From Sacculina carcini (Eukaryota > Arthropoda > Thecostraca > Sacculinidae), in assembly GCA_916048095.2 (NCBI GenBank), contig OU696570.1:6948928-7012927 (forward strand): 64,000 bases of DNA, read 5' to 3'. How positions within the stretch are numbered: the stretch's first letter is position 1; every line of letters starts with the position of its first letter. The translations under genes were made by a program, and so were the position numbers. A model generated the notes under the pieces. The model made no database searches, had not been told where the DNA came from, and saw only the letters and a program-made list of their open reading frames with translations. This document shows positions 31,741 through 43,086 of this stretch, in pieces.

Positions 31741-33463
31741 ATGATTGCATCACCAGAACTTATGGCCTTGATAGAGACACAAAACAGAAATATGCAGCTG
31801 ATCTTGGAGGTAATAACAAACGCGCAGCTTCTTATGAAACTCATCGCACAATTACTGTTAGTCAATCAGCAGTCCCTCAATTCGATGATTTATAAAAAGA
31901 GTCGTTTGATCGGTACATGGTACGTTTCAAACAACATCTCCAGGCGTACAGCATCACGCATGAAGCGCAGCCACGAGCGATGTTTTTCTCTTGCATCGGC
32001 GTAAATACATTCGGCCTGCTGCATAATTTTTATGAGAGACGGGACGATCTGACACACAAACCACTCGTGGAGTTTAAAGTTAATATCAATCCAAGTCCAT
32101 CGGTATACGTACAAGGAGCCGGGTCAAATGTATGGCGACTGGGCAACGCAGGGCGACTGAGCGATTATAATGAAGTGAGGAGAAAGTGTCTCATCGAACC
32201 AGATCCGTCACAAGATCAAGTGCTGAAGAAAGCGGCGCTCTGTATCAGGGCTGCCGAGACTGATCGTATATTGAGCGACCAACCACCCAACAATGATGTT
32301 CAACAGGAAGATTCAGTGCAAAGAGTTTCGGAGAAAAATAGGAGCTGTATGACAAACGGTCAACCCATATATATCTATTCAAATGATATGCGCAGTGTTA
32401 CGACTCGCGCAAGCGACGATAATGCCTAAGAAAAAACACCATGTGCATCAGTGTGTCGGACGCTGAACTGCGTAGGAACGCCGAAAGACGGATATTCCAA
32501 CAGCCAAGGCGCACGGGTAGCCTAAGCACAACAGATTCAGTGTATGCAATGCAGCACAATTACTACAGACGATGTGGTAACATCATTTTCATTCCAGTCG
32601 TCGTCGGTGATCAAACACTGGAATTTCAGTGGCACACGGCGGCGTCGTGCTCAGTAATCGGATTGGACGGATACATAAAGTTTGGAAGTCCACCGATTTT
32701 CCCTACAAAACGGCAATTAACAGCGTACGCGGTCCACCCGCCTGAAGTAGAAGGCGAGTACGTGTTAAGCTTCAGAGTCAGTGTAAGGCTACATAAAAAT
32801 TGTACGCTTGTGGTTGTCAACGCAATTAAAGGTGCGAATCTATTGGGCCTAGATCTAAGCGATTTACTTGGGCTCGCAAGGTGTTTATCCATGTATGAAG
32901 AGGATGAGACCTTGTAAGTCATTATAGACGCTGTGTCACAATCTGAGCCGAGATCGCGAGTAACAAAAGTGTGACAACTATCGTCGCAGGTACAATCCAA
33001 ACTGAAAGGATTAAAAAATATATTTAATGATGCGTGATGAACTGCGTGAACGCGAACGTAATGTTGCGTGATGAACTGGGATATTGCAATCAAGTACAAG
33101 CCAAGATTAAACTGAAATATATGGCAAAACCGCCATTTTCAAAACCGAGGGTAATTCCCTACGTGCGATATGAAGCTACAAAGGCAGGGCTGGATCGTTT
33201 GGTGAACATGAACATGTTGCAACCAGTTAACTATAGCACACATGTGTATCCTCTGGTGTGCGCGGCCTTCCTAATCAATACTCATTTGTGTGGAACCAAC
33301 TATGTGAATCAGCAAGCTGTGAATACATTAAAAGAAGATATCATCAAAGTGATATTGGTCCATTTTGTTCCTACAAAAATGACTAAGGACTCCTCACCAT
33401 ATTGAATTGGAGTGGCACTCATGCAAATGAGTGACGGAAAAGAGTATCCGATTGCATTTGCGT
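31741..33463 (+). pseudogene. Gypsy-4 copy a: decayed gag-pol fragment
   Basis: Gag starts at ATG 31741 (MIASPELMALIETQNRNMQ). Frames break repeatedly. The second gag block has NNDVQQEDSVQRVSEKN (about 32290-32340). The protease-like part (32620-32890) has WHTAASCSVIGLDGY, where the catalytic DTG/DTA reads HTA, and KGANLLGLDLSDLLG. A short RT N-terminal piece (PFSKPRVIPYVRYEATKAGL, about 33133-33190) follows. It then jumps to an RNase H piece (GVALMQMSDGKEYPIAFA, about 33410-33463), so most of RT is deleted. It is paralogous to 57579-59347. A SINE follows directly. Confidence 0.78.
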
Positions 33464-33712
33464 AACCCGGCAGAGGAGAATTTCATTAGGCGAATTCTAT
33501 AATCCAATAACCCCTGTCAACCCAGCAGTAAATGATACCAGATGCCAGTCATGTGCTGTGCCTGCATTCTGGGGAGGTGGTCCTTTCCAATACGTCATCC
33601 GTCCTTGTGGCGTCATAGCGTGGAGAGGGTCGGTTCTGCGGTGACAGAGAGCTGCACGTGGCACATCTGTGTGTTCATAAGCTTCGGCTTCTTCCCGTGT
33701 AGCGGCTGTCAC
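33464..33712 (+). mobile_element. tRNA-derived SINE, copy 2
   Basis: Begins with a remnant of the T-arm/acceptor (AACCCGGCAGAGGAG). The shared body follows (AATTTCATTAGGCGAATTCT ... ATAAGCTTCGGCTTCTTCCC) up to CGTGTAGCGGCTGTCA. It has lost most of the tRNA head and abuts the RNase H piece of Gypsy-4a. Confidence 0.82.
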
Positions 33713-35360
33713 TTGTCTATGTCTGTCACTTGGTGTATCAATCAATCAATTGGTATATTTGTTATAACGCTACTATATACACAAATGTGCAAATACCAGA
33801 AAGCGGCTAACACTATTTAAATAAACATGACACCAGTTAGAACACAGAATACACACACACACGCAACCCCCCCTCCCCCCACACATTGGGACACCTGACG
33901 TGAAAATGTGAAGACGGATCACATTGAATCAGAAACGTGCAATCAGTCATGCAGCATACAGAATATAGAACAAACCTGATCAAAGAAAAATTGAGTCTGC
34001 TCTAGAAACAAAACAAGGACGCAACTAAGACCAACTCAGGAAAAGAGAACTCACAGTTAAGGGAGATAAGGGATTAACCAAATTAGTTTTTAGGTAAAAT
34101 TAGTGAAAATTATAATAGGAATGCAGTATTATAAAATAAGCAATTAAATATATAAAGAAACTAACAATTTTTCAATGAATATTACGAATTATATTACAAT
34201 AATTCCTTTTAGTGTACTTCAAAAATAATATATCTCAATCATTAACGAGTGCTTGTTCAATTTTATAGAAGTTGTCTTCGTAATTTCTGCTTGATGTAAA
34301 CTTTTATAATCATTAACATCCATTAAGCACCGGTTGCGGCAAAGTTATACTATTTCAGTCGCATATCACTGAAGACTACACGCCGAGTGTAATCAGATTA
34401 GATGAATACAGAATCACACATATACACAAGAAAACGAAGAAGACGAAATGGTTTTACAGGTTTACACCACTTCGTCTTTGGTTATATGTGTGCTGGTTAT
34501 ATGTAGGGTGACCTTTTGTTGCAAATGCAACTTTTTCATCATAGACTCTGTCGATCCTGAAAAGCCCAAATATCAACATTGTATTGATCTGAGGTAAGTA
34601 TAAAAAAAGTTTTAAATGCAACTTCTTGTTTTTAGCGCAACTCTTGCAACTTTTTCATTTTTAAGTGCAACTATTTGGATTTAGAACAATTCTTAAACTT
34701 TTAGAACAATTATTCCACACCATCAGGAAAAATTTTCAGTTGTAAAGTTGTACAATGCATCATGCTCATATATTGTCTACATAAACTCGATAAGCATGTA
34801 TCTGGAAAACGTGTGAACATTGTACCCGGGGGGTATTGCTAGAAATCCTGCATGTGCATAGCACAACATACAGACACATATATAGACACAATGTAGACAA
34901 TGTAATATAGACATAACACTCTGATATAGACAGGTGCATTTGTGCAATAAAATTAAACTTTAATGTTTGTTTTTCGAGCAACCTTGGAGAAACTAGCTAG
35001 ATCAACAGCACTTGACTATTATTACCACATAATCAGATTATGTTTTATCTGCAAAATCCATTTAGACATTGGAACATTTAAGAAAATTAGCATCGATTGA
35101 GTGTCAAATTAAATTGCCGATTTAAATATCACAACCAGGCATCAGTGCGACAGACTCGACAGACTAGACAAGCATGTGAAACACACAATTCTAACGCAAC
35201 AGCGAATGTTCAAAATGCATTAAGTAGAAACAAAAATGTGAAACTCCCAAGTTAAGGAGTTATTTCAGTGTTTAAATTGTATTACTCTATTATTTAAAAT
35301 TGGTGATGTTTTAGCAAAACATTGAGCTAAACTTATTAACGCAACTATACCATTTACAAG
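33713..35360. other. AT-rich intronic sequence without a supported gene
   Basis: Holds a CA/C-rich patch (33845-33885), an imperfect hairpin near 34418-34487, repeated GCAACTTTT motifs at 34520-34690, and otherwise AT-rich DNA. No coding signal. Confidence 0.5.
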
Positions 35361-35632
35361 TCAATTTTACAAAAGTGAAAACCAATTTTACAAAAGTGAA
35401 AATCAATTTTACAAAAGTGAAAATCAATTTTACAAAAGTGAAAATCAATTTTACAAAAGTGAAAATCAATTTAACAAAAGTGAAAATCAATTTTACAAAA
35501 GTGAAAATCAATTTTACAAAAGTGAAAATCAATTTTACAAAAGTGAAACTCAATTTTACAAAAGTGAAACTCAATTTTACAAAAGTGAAAATCAATTTTA
35601 TAATTGTGAAAATGAATTTTACAAAAGTGAAA
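35361..35632 (+). repeat. 21-bp minisatellite array B (about 13 units)
   Basis: Consensus GTGAAAATCAATTTTACAAAA. One unit near 35596-35616 reads TTTTATAATTGTG, which is the unit type of the large array at 47090-48872 on the other strand, so the two arrays are one family. Confidence 0.9.
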
Positions 35633-35811
35633 GTTCAGTCTGCGAAATATAAATTTTGTATTGAAGTCTAATTTAATTTTTTTTTTAAATATGTATTCAA
35701 TTGAATTGTTCATACATTATTCAGTATCCTAATTCACGGAAAATCTGCTTCGCGTTGAATTGAAAGCACATTGTAATTCTGGTGATCGTTGGCAGTCTTA
35801 TTGAACAGCAC

Positions 35812-36143
35812 TGTGCCGCCCTGGTCAGCACAGATCCTGGTAGAGCGTGCGTGGTGACGCTACTGAGCGCCTGGGGCATGCGTCTGTGTGTTTGTGTGTC
35901 ATGGTGTATGTTCCGCGTGTACGGCGGACAGTGCATGGACGTTACGCGTGTATGTCCGTATGTGCCTGTGTATGTCCCCTCGCACAGGGACCGTGGATTA
36001 ACACTACACACGCTCTTTCACTCTACACTATAACTCTGTCTTTCTGTACCTGACATTCCGTATTATTGTTGTGTCCATTCGGTGATATACGTTCGCCTGG
36101 TGTGGTCGTTGATTTGTACAGCGCGTATAGTACTAGCACTACA
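35812..36143 (+). mobile_element. 5-prime LTR of Gypsy-2
   Basis: Starts TGTGCCGCCC, ends GCACTACA. By eye it differs from the 3-prime LTR at about a dozen bases and one single-base indel, near 3.5-4 percent. A PBS follows after one base. Confidence 0.88.
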
Positions 36144-36144
36144 G

Positions 36145-36162
36145 TGGTGGCCCCGACGTGAT
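36145..36162 (+). promoter_or_regulatory. Primer binding site of Gypsy-2
   Basis: TGGTGGCCCCGACGTGAT directly inside the LTR. The Gypsy-6 element at 53940-54002 has a close variant (TGATGAACCCGACGTGAT), so both may use the same tRNA primer. Confidence 0.7.
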
Positions 36163-36194
36163 TTTTATGTGCTATTGAGCGATCTTCGGCGAAC

Positions 36195-37022
36195 ATGGAA
36201 AACGCGCAAAGTAACCCTGTACAGGTCCGTTTGGCTCCCACAAACCCTGCACTGCCAAAGTTACCGCATTTCGACGCCGACGAAGTAGATTTGTGGTTGC
36301 TACAGGCGGAGTGTGCGTTCGCGGCGGCTGGTGTGAAGGATGATGTTACCAAGTTCCAACACTTGGTCGCCAACCTGCCGACTAAAGCAGCGGTCCAAGT
36401 AAAAGACGTGATCTGCCAGCACCCACAATCGTATGAAGCGCTTGCCAGCAAGCTGAGGTAGCGTTTTTCACAAACTCAGTCAGCTCGACTAGATGCACTG
36501 CTGAGACACCAGCAGCTCGGCGACCAGCTGCCATCGGTCCTGCTGCGAAGAATGCAGGGAGAACTGACGTCAGCCGGTGGATCAGATGCCGACAGCAGCA
36601 TTCTGCGTACGCTGTTTCTACAGCGACTGCCGACGACTGTGCGGGCCGCCGTGTCGCTGCTTCCCTAGAATACGCCCAACGGTGAGGTGGCCACTGCTGC
36701 AGACCGGTATCTCACGGCCACCAGGTCGGAAACGGGTCGGATGATGACGGTGCAGACGAGCGAGCCATCTGTGGGTGCTGCACTGGCCACACTTACGGCG
36801 GCCATACAGCAATTAACGGTTGGACAAAGTCGGCTTGAAGAACACATGAGTCGCCCGTCCTATCGTGAGCGTTCCAGGACGCGCGGTTGCAGCCGGTCAC
36901 GATATTCCCGCAACGCCAGCCCGCCGCCAAGTGTATGCTGGTACCAACGGGTGCACGGAGCGAACGCTGAGTGATGCCGGCCGCCGTGTTCTTGGTCGGG
37001 AAACGACAGTGCCCGGTGCTAA
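36195..37022 (+). pseudogene. gag: Gypsy-2 gag with three nonsense codons
   Basis: One frame from ATG 36195 to TAA 37020-37022, broken by TAG 36459-36461, TAG 36666-36668 and TGA 36972-36974. It starts MENAQSNPVQVRLAPTN and has LPKLPHFDADEVDLWLLQAE, the opening of the Gypsy capsid-like domain. The end has an RS-rich basic tract and a zinc knuckle in which a Q stands where H is usual (CWYQRVHG) and which the TGA interrupts. It is related in layout to the gag at 103-933. Pol overlaps in the -1 frame. Confidence 0.85.
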
Positions 37023-40000
37023 GCGCGTCGTCGCACCGGGTGACCTCATCACCGACGCACCTACTGCACATAACCGACACGCAAGGGCGACGTTTTGTTT
37101 TTGATACAGGTGCACAGGTGAGTGTCCTACCCAGACTGTTACATGACAAGTGCGAAATTGGCACCAGCGGAACAGTCGTAAGGCTGCAGGCCGCCAACAA
37201 CTCAAACATTGAAGTCTACGGCTCAAAAAACGTCAAGTTGTGTTTTAGTGACACACATGTCTGGGAATGGAAATTCTTGGTTGCAGACGTAGAACAGCCG
37301 ATACTGGGCGCAGATTTTCTAGCACATTGCAAACTCTCGGTGGACGTCGCCGAGCGAGTACTGCGCAATGTGGACGGCACGGTTTTCGCGCGCGCCAAAC
37401 CGTCTAAGGTGGCGTCACTCGGTATCCGGCTTGTTGCGACTACAGATGTATTCACGAATATGCTGCAAAAGCATATCACGAGCGCACCACGTCCTCTTCG
37501 TCACGACGTGACACATCACATCGTAACCACGGGCCCGCCACGCGTGTGTCGGCCGCGACGACTAGCACCGGACCGACTGGAGATCGCACGCCGTGAGATG
37601 GAGAGAATGGTGCAGGATGGCGTAGCACGGCCCTATAAGAGCGCGTGGGCTTCTCCTATGCATCTGGTGTCCAAGAAAACGGCAGGCCAACGGCGCTTAT
37701 GTGGAGACTATCGAGGCATAAACGAGTGCACTGAGGCAGATCGATATCCCATACCACATGTGCACGACTGTACTGCGCAGCTGAGTGGGTGCACGATATT
37801 CTCCACACTGGACATCCGGCGCGCCTACCATCACATCCCAGTGGAGCCCTGTGATGTCCCGAAAACAGCCATAACAACACCGTTTGGCCTGTTTGAGATG
37901 TTACGACTGCCATTTGGACTGCGAAACGCAGCCTAGTCCTTCCAACGTCTGATGGATGAAATCTTGTGAGGTCTTCAACGAGTTTTGTGTACATAGACGA
38001 TGTGTTGATTGCGAGCCGCGACGAAACCCACCATCTGGAAGACGTGCGCACAGTGCTGCAGCGACTCAGCAGCTACGGCATAGTTCTCAACTCCGATAAA
38101 TGTGTCATGGCACGACCAGAAGTGGAATTTCTTGGTCATAGGGTATCAAGTGCTGGAGTAACACCATTGCCGGAAAAAGTTGCAGCTATATCGAACTTCG
38201 CGCGACCCAGGAAACAAGCAGATTTGAGGCGTTACCTGGGTATGATTACGTTTTACCACCGTTTCATGCCTTCAGCCGCGTCCATCCTAGCTCCACTTCA
38301 CGCTGCCGTTACAGTTCGTTCGAAGCGGGCGAATGTTCCGGTTGAATGGACGGTGGAAGCAGAAGAAGCGTTCGAACGCAGCGAACAACTTCTGGCCAAT
38401 GTAACTCTCCTGGAGCACCCCAGACCAGGCGCAGAAATCAGCATACAGGTGGACGCATCTAACATCGGAATCGGTGCTGTGCTACAACAACTGACGAACG
38501 AGGAATGGCGACCACTGGCATTCTTCTCCAAGCAGTTGTCAGCTCCAGAGAAGCGCTACAGTGCCTTTGGAAGGGAACTGCTCGCCGTGTACCTTGCCGT
38601 ACGACACTTCCGATACGCATTCGAAGGTCGACAGGTCGTGGTGTTCACGGACCATAAGCTGTTGGTGTCAGCTTTTACTTCCAGCTCCGACTCTGACTCG
38701 CCGCGAGAAACGAGATATCTGGACTATGTGATGCAATATGTTGCTGAATTACGACATGTTCCCGGGGTAGACAATGTACCGGCAGATACGCTGTCGCGCA
38801 TCCAGATGCTGCAACGGGTGCCCGACGTATCGCAGTTGGTTGACGCACAAGAAAACGACGCGGCGTTACAAGCGTTCATCAGAGGCGACCATTCATTGCA
38901 GTTGCACAATATTCCCCTAGCAGACGGCAAACAAGTGTGGGTCGATGTTTCCACAGGTCGGAGCCGACCACTGGTGCCTGCAGCACTCAGAAGCGCCACT
39001 TTCCAAAAATTACACGGATTGTCACATCCGCGGGTGAAAGGTTCACAGGATCTCGTGGGTAGTCGGTTTGTGTGGCCCAGCATGCGTCGCGACATTACCA
39101 AGTGGACCAAAGAGTGTCTGACATGCCAACGACAAAAAGTGATAAAACACAAAGACCCCGCTCGGTGTGTTTGCGCCAACAACAAACAGATTTCGGCAAG
39201 TCCACGTGGACATTGTGGGCCCTCTACCACCGTCTGACGGTTACAGATATGTTCTCACCTGCGTGGACAGGTTCACGAGGTGGCCAGAAGTGATCCCGAT
39301 ACCTGATATCAGAGCACGCACGGTACTGACCGCCTTTCTGACAAATTGGGTGGCTCTATTTGGAGTTCAGCAAGAAGTTATTACCGACAGAGGCACTCAA
39401 TTTGAGAGTGACATGTGGACTTCAACTCTTCAGGTTCTCGGCTGTACAAGATCGCGAACAACAGCCTACCATCCACAAAGCAACGGCTTGGTCGAGCGAA
39501 TGCACCGGCAGCTGAAGACCGCACTGAGGTGTTCCAACGCCGAGCGGTGGACAGACGCTTTGCCATTGGTACTGCTGGGACCTGAACATTTCGTCCTCCG
39601 AGTTGGTGTACGGATCCGTACTGCGAGTCCCTGGCGAATTCGTGTACCAACAGTACGACGGCCATTCTGACCAACAATCATTCGCCAGTCAGCTGAGACG
39701 AGCCATGTCCTCCCTCCGACCCACACCGACACGAGAGGCTCGGATCGACCGCACAGTCTACGTTCTAGCTGATCTGGAGCAAGCATCGCATGTGTTTGTG
39801 AGAGTCGACCGATAACGAGCTTCACTGGAAGCACCATACGAAGGCCCGTTTCGAGTGATAGACAGGTCAGAGAAGACGACCAATATCGACCGAAATGGAG
39901 CGTCACGACCCGACTGTGTATCACTGGATCGTGTTAAGCCGGCGTGCGTGGACAGCGTCCCACAATCCATCACACCGATGGAAGCAGAGCAACCACTAGC

Positions 40001-40187
40001 GTCAACAACCGAGATGCCACAACACGGATGTTCTCCTCACAGCATCCTCCGGAGTGGTCGTAAAAACGAGTGGACACAAACGAGGCGCGTTCGCTTTGAC
40101 GATGCCACCAAGCGCCACGACGGCTCCACACTTCAGCGCAGAACCACTCGCGGCAGGAAAGTGCGCTTGCCCATTAGCTTTCGATAG
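36971..40187 (+). pseudogene. pol: Gypsy-2 pol with several breaks
   Basis: Domains in order are protease (VFDTGAQVSVLP, about 37100-37135), RT, RNase H and integrase. RT has CGDYRGINECTEADRYPIPH, FSTLDIRRAYHHIPV, and palm VYIDDVLIAS (about 37990-38018). RNase H has VDASNIGIGAVLQQL near 38450 and FTDHK near 38645. Integrase has an HHCC zinc domain (HGLSHPRVKGSQ ... CLTCQRQK, about 39015-39140) and a core with D (HVDIVGPL), D (ITDRGTQF) and E (NGLVERMH). Breaks: TAG 37934, TGA and frameshift near 37967, frameshifts near 39180 and 39590, and a stop near 39813. It would process, copy and integrate the element; this copy cannot. Confidence 0.88.
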
Positions 40188-40197
40188 GGGGAGGTAG

Positions 40198-40530
40198 TCT
40201 GCCGCCCTGGTCAGCACAGATCCTGGTAGAGCGTACGTGGTGACGCTACTGAGCGCTTGGGGCTTGCGTCTGTGTGTTTGTGTGTCATGGTGTATGTTCC
40301 GCGTGTACGGCGGACAGTGCATGGACATTACGCGTGTATGTCCGTATGTGCCTGTGTATGTTCCCCTCGCACAGGGACCGCGGATTAACACTACACACGC
40401 TCTTTCACTCTACACTATAACTCTGTCTTTCTGTACCTGACATTCCGTATTATTGTTGTGTCCATTCGGTAATATAGGCTCGCCTGGTGTGGTCGTTGAT
40501 TTGTACAGCGCGTATAGTAAAAGCACTACA
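40198..40530 (+). mobile_element. 3-prime LTR of Gypsy-2
   Basis: Starts TCTGCCGCCC (TG mutated to TC) after a purine tract, ends GCACTACA. Confidence 0.88.
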
Positions 40531-40597
40531 AGAACCAATCAGTATAAAAAATTGATCGTTGTTATCAAACCCTGTTGTTATTTGAATTACTAGCAAA

Positions 40598-40717
40598 ATG
40601 ACATACAACAAACGGAGTGCAGCTGACAGAGGTCGCGTCGTTAATGCGCACAAAGATGGGAGAAATTGGCGAGATTTAGCTCTCTTTTTAGGAGTCAAGT
40701 TGACTACGACATACATA
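40598..40717 (+). pseudogene. Transposase-like N-terminal helix-turn-helix fragment
   Basis: About 40 codons from ATG 40598, MTYNKRSAADRGRVVNAHKD and then RNWRDLALFLGVKLTTTY. This resembles the first helix-turn-helix of Tc1/mariner- or pogo-like transposases, which binds the TIR. The frame stays open to 40758 but loses likeness after TTTY. No DDE core follows. It lies just after Gypsy-2. Assignment is tentative because it rests on a single short motif. Confidence 0.4.
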
Positions 40718-40969
40718 CCTACATGGACCTACATGAAATTTAATTTTTTGATCAGTTGATTCCATATGTGCTGCTTAGTGTATTTGTCATGCGTCGTTTA
40801 CTGACAATAAAGCCTTATGTTTTGTGTTTTATGACGAATAATAAGTTATCAGACACAAGGTTCAATACATCACTTGTCGTTGTGAGTAAATCTTTGATGT
40901 TAATTTTAGTCGAGTAACACAATTCGAAGCATATTCAAACTGACAGTAATTATAATAAGGATAATTATA

Positions 40970-41255
40970 CAGTGGCGCAAAGGGGAGCTTTTGGCGGCTC
41001 CAGTCCCCAAAAATATATGTCAACCCCTCTAAGACCCCCCAAAGGTCATAATCATGGACAATAAAATATATTACCACTGTGCATGAAGTCCTGTAATTTT
41101 GGTTCAAGTTCGAGGACTGAATCAGTGTTGCCCCGTCTCTTATAATATTATGTAGTCAGCGTTCGAGTGTAGCTCTTCATGCTTCGTCAAGCCCCCTCAG
41201 CTTTTTCCTTAGCCTCTCCCAGCCCCCCATCGGAAGAATCCTGGCGCCGCCACTG
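40970..41255. mobile_element. hAT-type MITE with CAGTGGCG ends
   Basis: 286 bp from CAGTGGCGCAAAGGGG to CTGGCGCCGCCACTG. Its ends resemble those of the hAT at 8085-8100, and the C-rich interior (AAGACCCCCCAAAG) resembles 8010-8035, so it may be a deletion derivative of that family. The flanking 8-mers TAATTATA and TATTCATG match at only 5 of 8 positions. No coding sequence. Confidence 0.68.
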
Positions 41256-41647
41256 TATTCATGGAACTAAATATGATATATTTTTGAAGCGGCAATATAA
41301 CACAAGCCTCACAAAAAGCCATTTAAAAATACGCCCGTGTGTTGAATACACGATTTCTTGTCAACATACTTACATATTAATCTCACAGATATGCAAATCA
41401 TTCATAACGGCGGATCATTTCTGAGAGCTACTCAAAATGATTCGTGTTTGTGCTTTGGTGGTGTCAACATCTTTCTTCCAGTGGACTTTGACGCAGCATT
41501 TGTACCGACACGCCCTCTTTTTCTTCTTCACTTCAAACCCGGTGAGAGATTTCTAATCTTCTATAGACTGGTGTACTCAATGCCCAAACCGGTTGTGGGG
41601 GGATCCCCTGGACCCCCTGGGCCCCGGAAAACCCGAAAAAACGGAGA
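41256..41647 (+). other. Spacer and probable LINE B 5-prime UTR
   Basis: Sequence up to about 41570 is unassigned. From there to ATG 41648 a GC-rich stretch (GGATCCCCTGGACCCCCTGG) probably belongs to LINE B. A short ORF ends with the overlapping ATGA at 41648-41651. Confidence 0.45.
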
Positions 41648-43069
41648 ATGAGAAAACACTCTACTGAGGAGTCCTCATTGAGTGACGAATCAGTGGGGTC
41701 TGGAATTGACGCGGCACCCACTACGGACCCGAAAACTCTCAATCGAATGGATGACCGTAAGAAACAAACAAATGGAACTGACCCGGCTTCGAACCAGACC
41801 ACGAAATGTCACATGCCTAACACAAATGAACGTATGGTGACTACTAGAATCCGAAATGACCCGGCAACAAGTAGGGCTAAGCAATTTGACCCAGAGGGAT
41901 CTTACGTAGTGCTGAAAGCAAAAAATTCGTTCTCTTTTCGCAAGATTGGTCCGTTCTGGCCCTGCAATGAGCTGAAATATAATCTTGGAAACCAAATGTT
42001 CAAATATGAAACACCGTTTGATGGCTCAATAATTATTAAGACTCACAATGCCAAACAAACAGGGAAACTGCTGAGTTTGAAGGAGTTTTGTCAACAGCCT
42101 GTGACTAGCGAACTAGACTCGAGAAGAAACAGCAGCAGAGGATTAATCTATGCCCCTGAATTGCGTGAGCTCACGGAGACAGAGATACAGAGCGGAATGG
42201 AGAGTGAGGTAGTAACTGAGGTGTACCGTGTAAGCACGATCAGGTCGGGGGACCGCGTGCCAACAAACTTGCTGATTTTGACCTTTGACAGAACCAATCG
42301 CCCCGAACATGTACACGCAGGATTCATACGGTATGAGGTACGCGTATATATTCCCAAACCAATGCGTTGTTTCAACTGCCACAGCTATGGTCACGGCGCA
42401 CGCAATTGTCGTAGACAACCAGTGTGTAGCGGGTGCGGTGAAACAGCGCACAGTGACAGTCCATGCTCGCGACCACAACACTGTGACAATTGTAAAAGTG
42501 AGACACACACAACTGGGTCCAATGAATGTCCAACATGGCAACAGGAAAGATACATTTGTCGTATCAAGGCCATTCACAATGTTTCTTTCAAGGAAGCGCG
42601 AAAAATGCAGGCTGAAAGTTCACCTAACACTTCGCGAAAACCTTACTCAGCGGTAGTAGGTGACACACAAAAACCATAAATGGTGCACTCAACAACACAG
42701 GCTGATCCAATTCCAGGTCTACCTCCTTTGACAATACTGTCAAGGCGTGATGACAACCATCGCGAGGTGCAAACAGAAGAGACTAGCACACAAGTATCAG
42801 CTGAAGTGGAGAACACAAAAATATCACGTACACACATAGATCGGAAACGACATGTCTCAGCAGACCATTCCTACTGTACAAATCATCAGAAAACACTGCA
42901 AAGTGATGCACATCTTTCAAAAACATTTCAAAACATGCAAGACACTCAGAATACATTACAAACCACACAGAATCAACAGAAAACACTACAACACAAAAAG
43001 GAACACTCACACTTAAAATCAAATCACAACTCATTCTCCCAAAACAATCTGCCTCATGTCAGAAGCTGA
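41648..43069 (+). pseudogene. LINE B ORF1, gag-like with three zinc knuckles, one stop
   Basis: 343 codons from ATG 41648 to TAA 42677-42679. The same frame then reopens and runs to TGA 43067-43069, so the original protein was probably about 473 residues. Zinc knuckles at about 42367-42510 are CFNCHSYGHGARNC, CSGCGETAHSDSPC and CDNCKSETHTTGSNEC. Before them an RRM-like fold is plausible (VPTNLLILTFDR ... YEVRVYIPKPMR). The C-terminal extension is rich in Q, H and T. It would coat the LINE RNA. The stop just after VVGDTQKP could be a real terminator if the extension is not conserved. Confidence 0.8.
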
Positions 43070-43086
43070 CATTAATGTAGATAAAT

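Larger units (their letters stand above)
35812..40530 (+). mobile_element. Gypsy-2: LTR retrotransposon with both LTRs
   Basis: 4.7 kb with LTRs of about 332 bp, a PBS (36145), gag, pol and a purine tract (AGGGGGAGG, about 40186-40194). Flanks are AGCAC (35807-35811) and AGAAC (40531-40535), a 5-bp TSD with one mismatch. Both ORFs carry multiple stops or frameshifts, so it is inactive. No env is present. Confidence 0.9.

Noticed and set aside
35311-35713. Repeat ORFs over array B (TFVKLIF and KINFTKV types)
   Set aside because: Same reason as array C: open frames caused by the 21-bp period.
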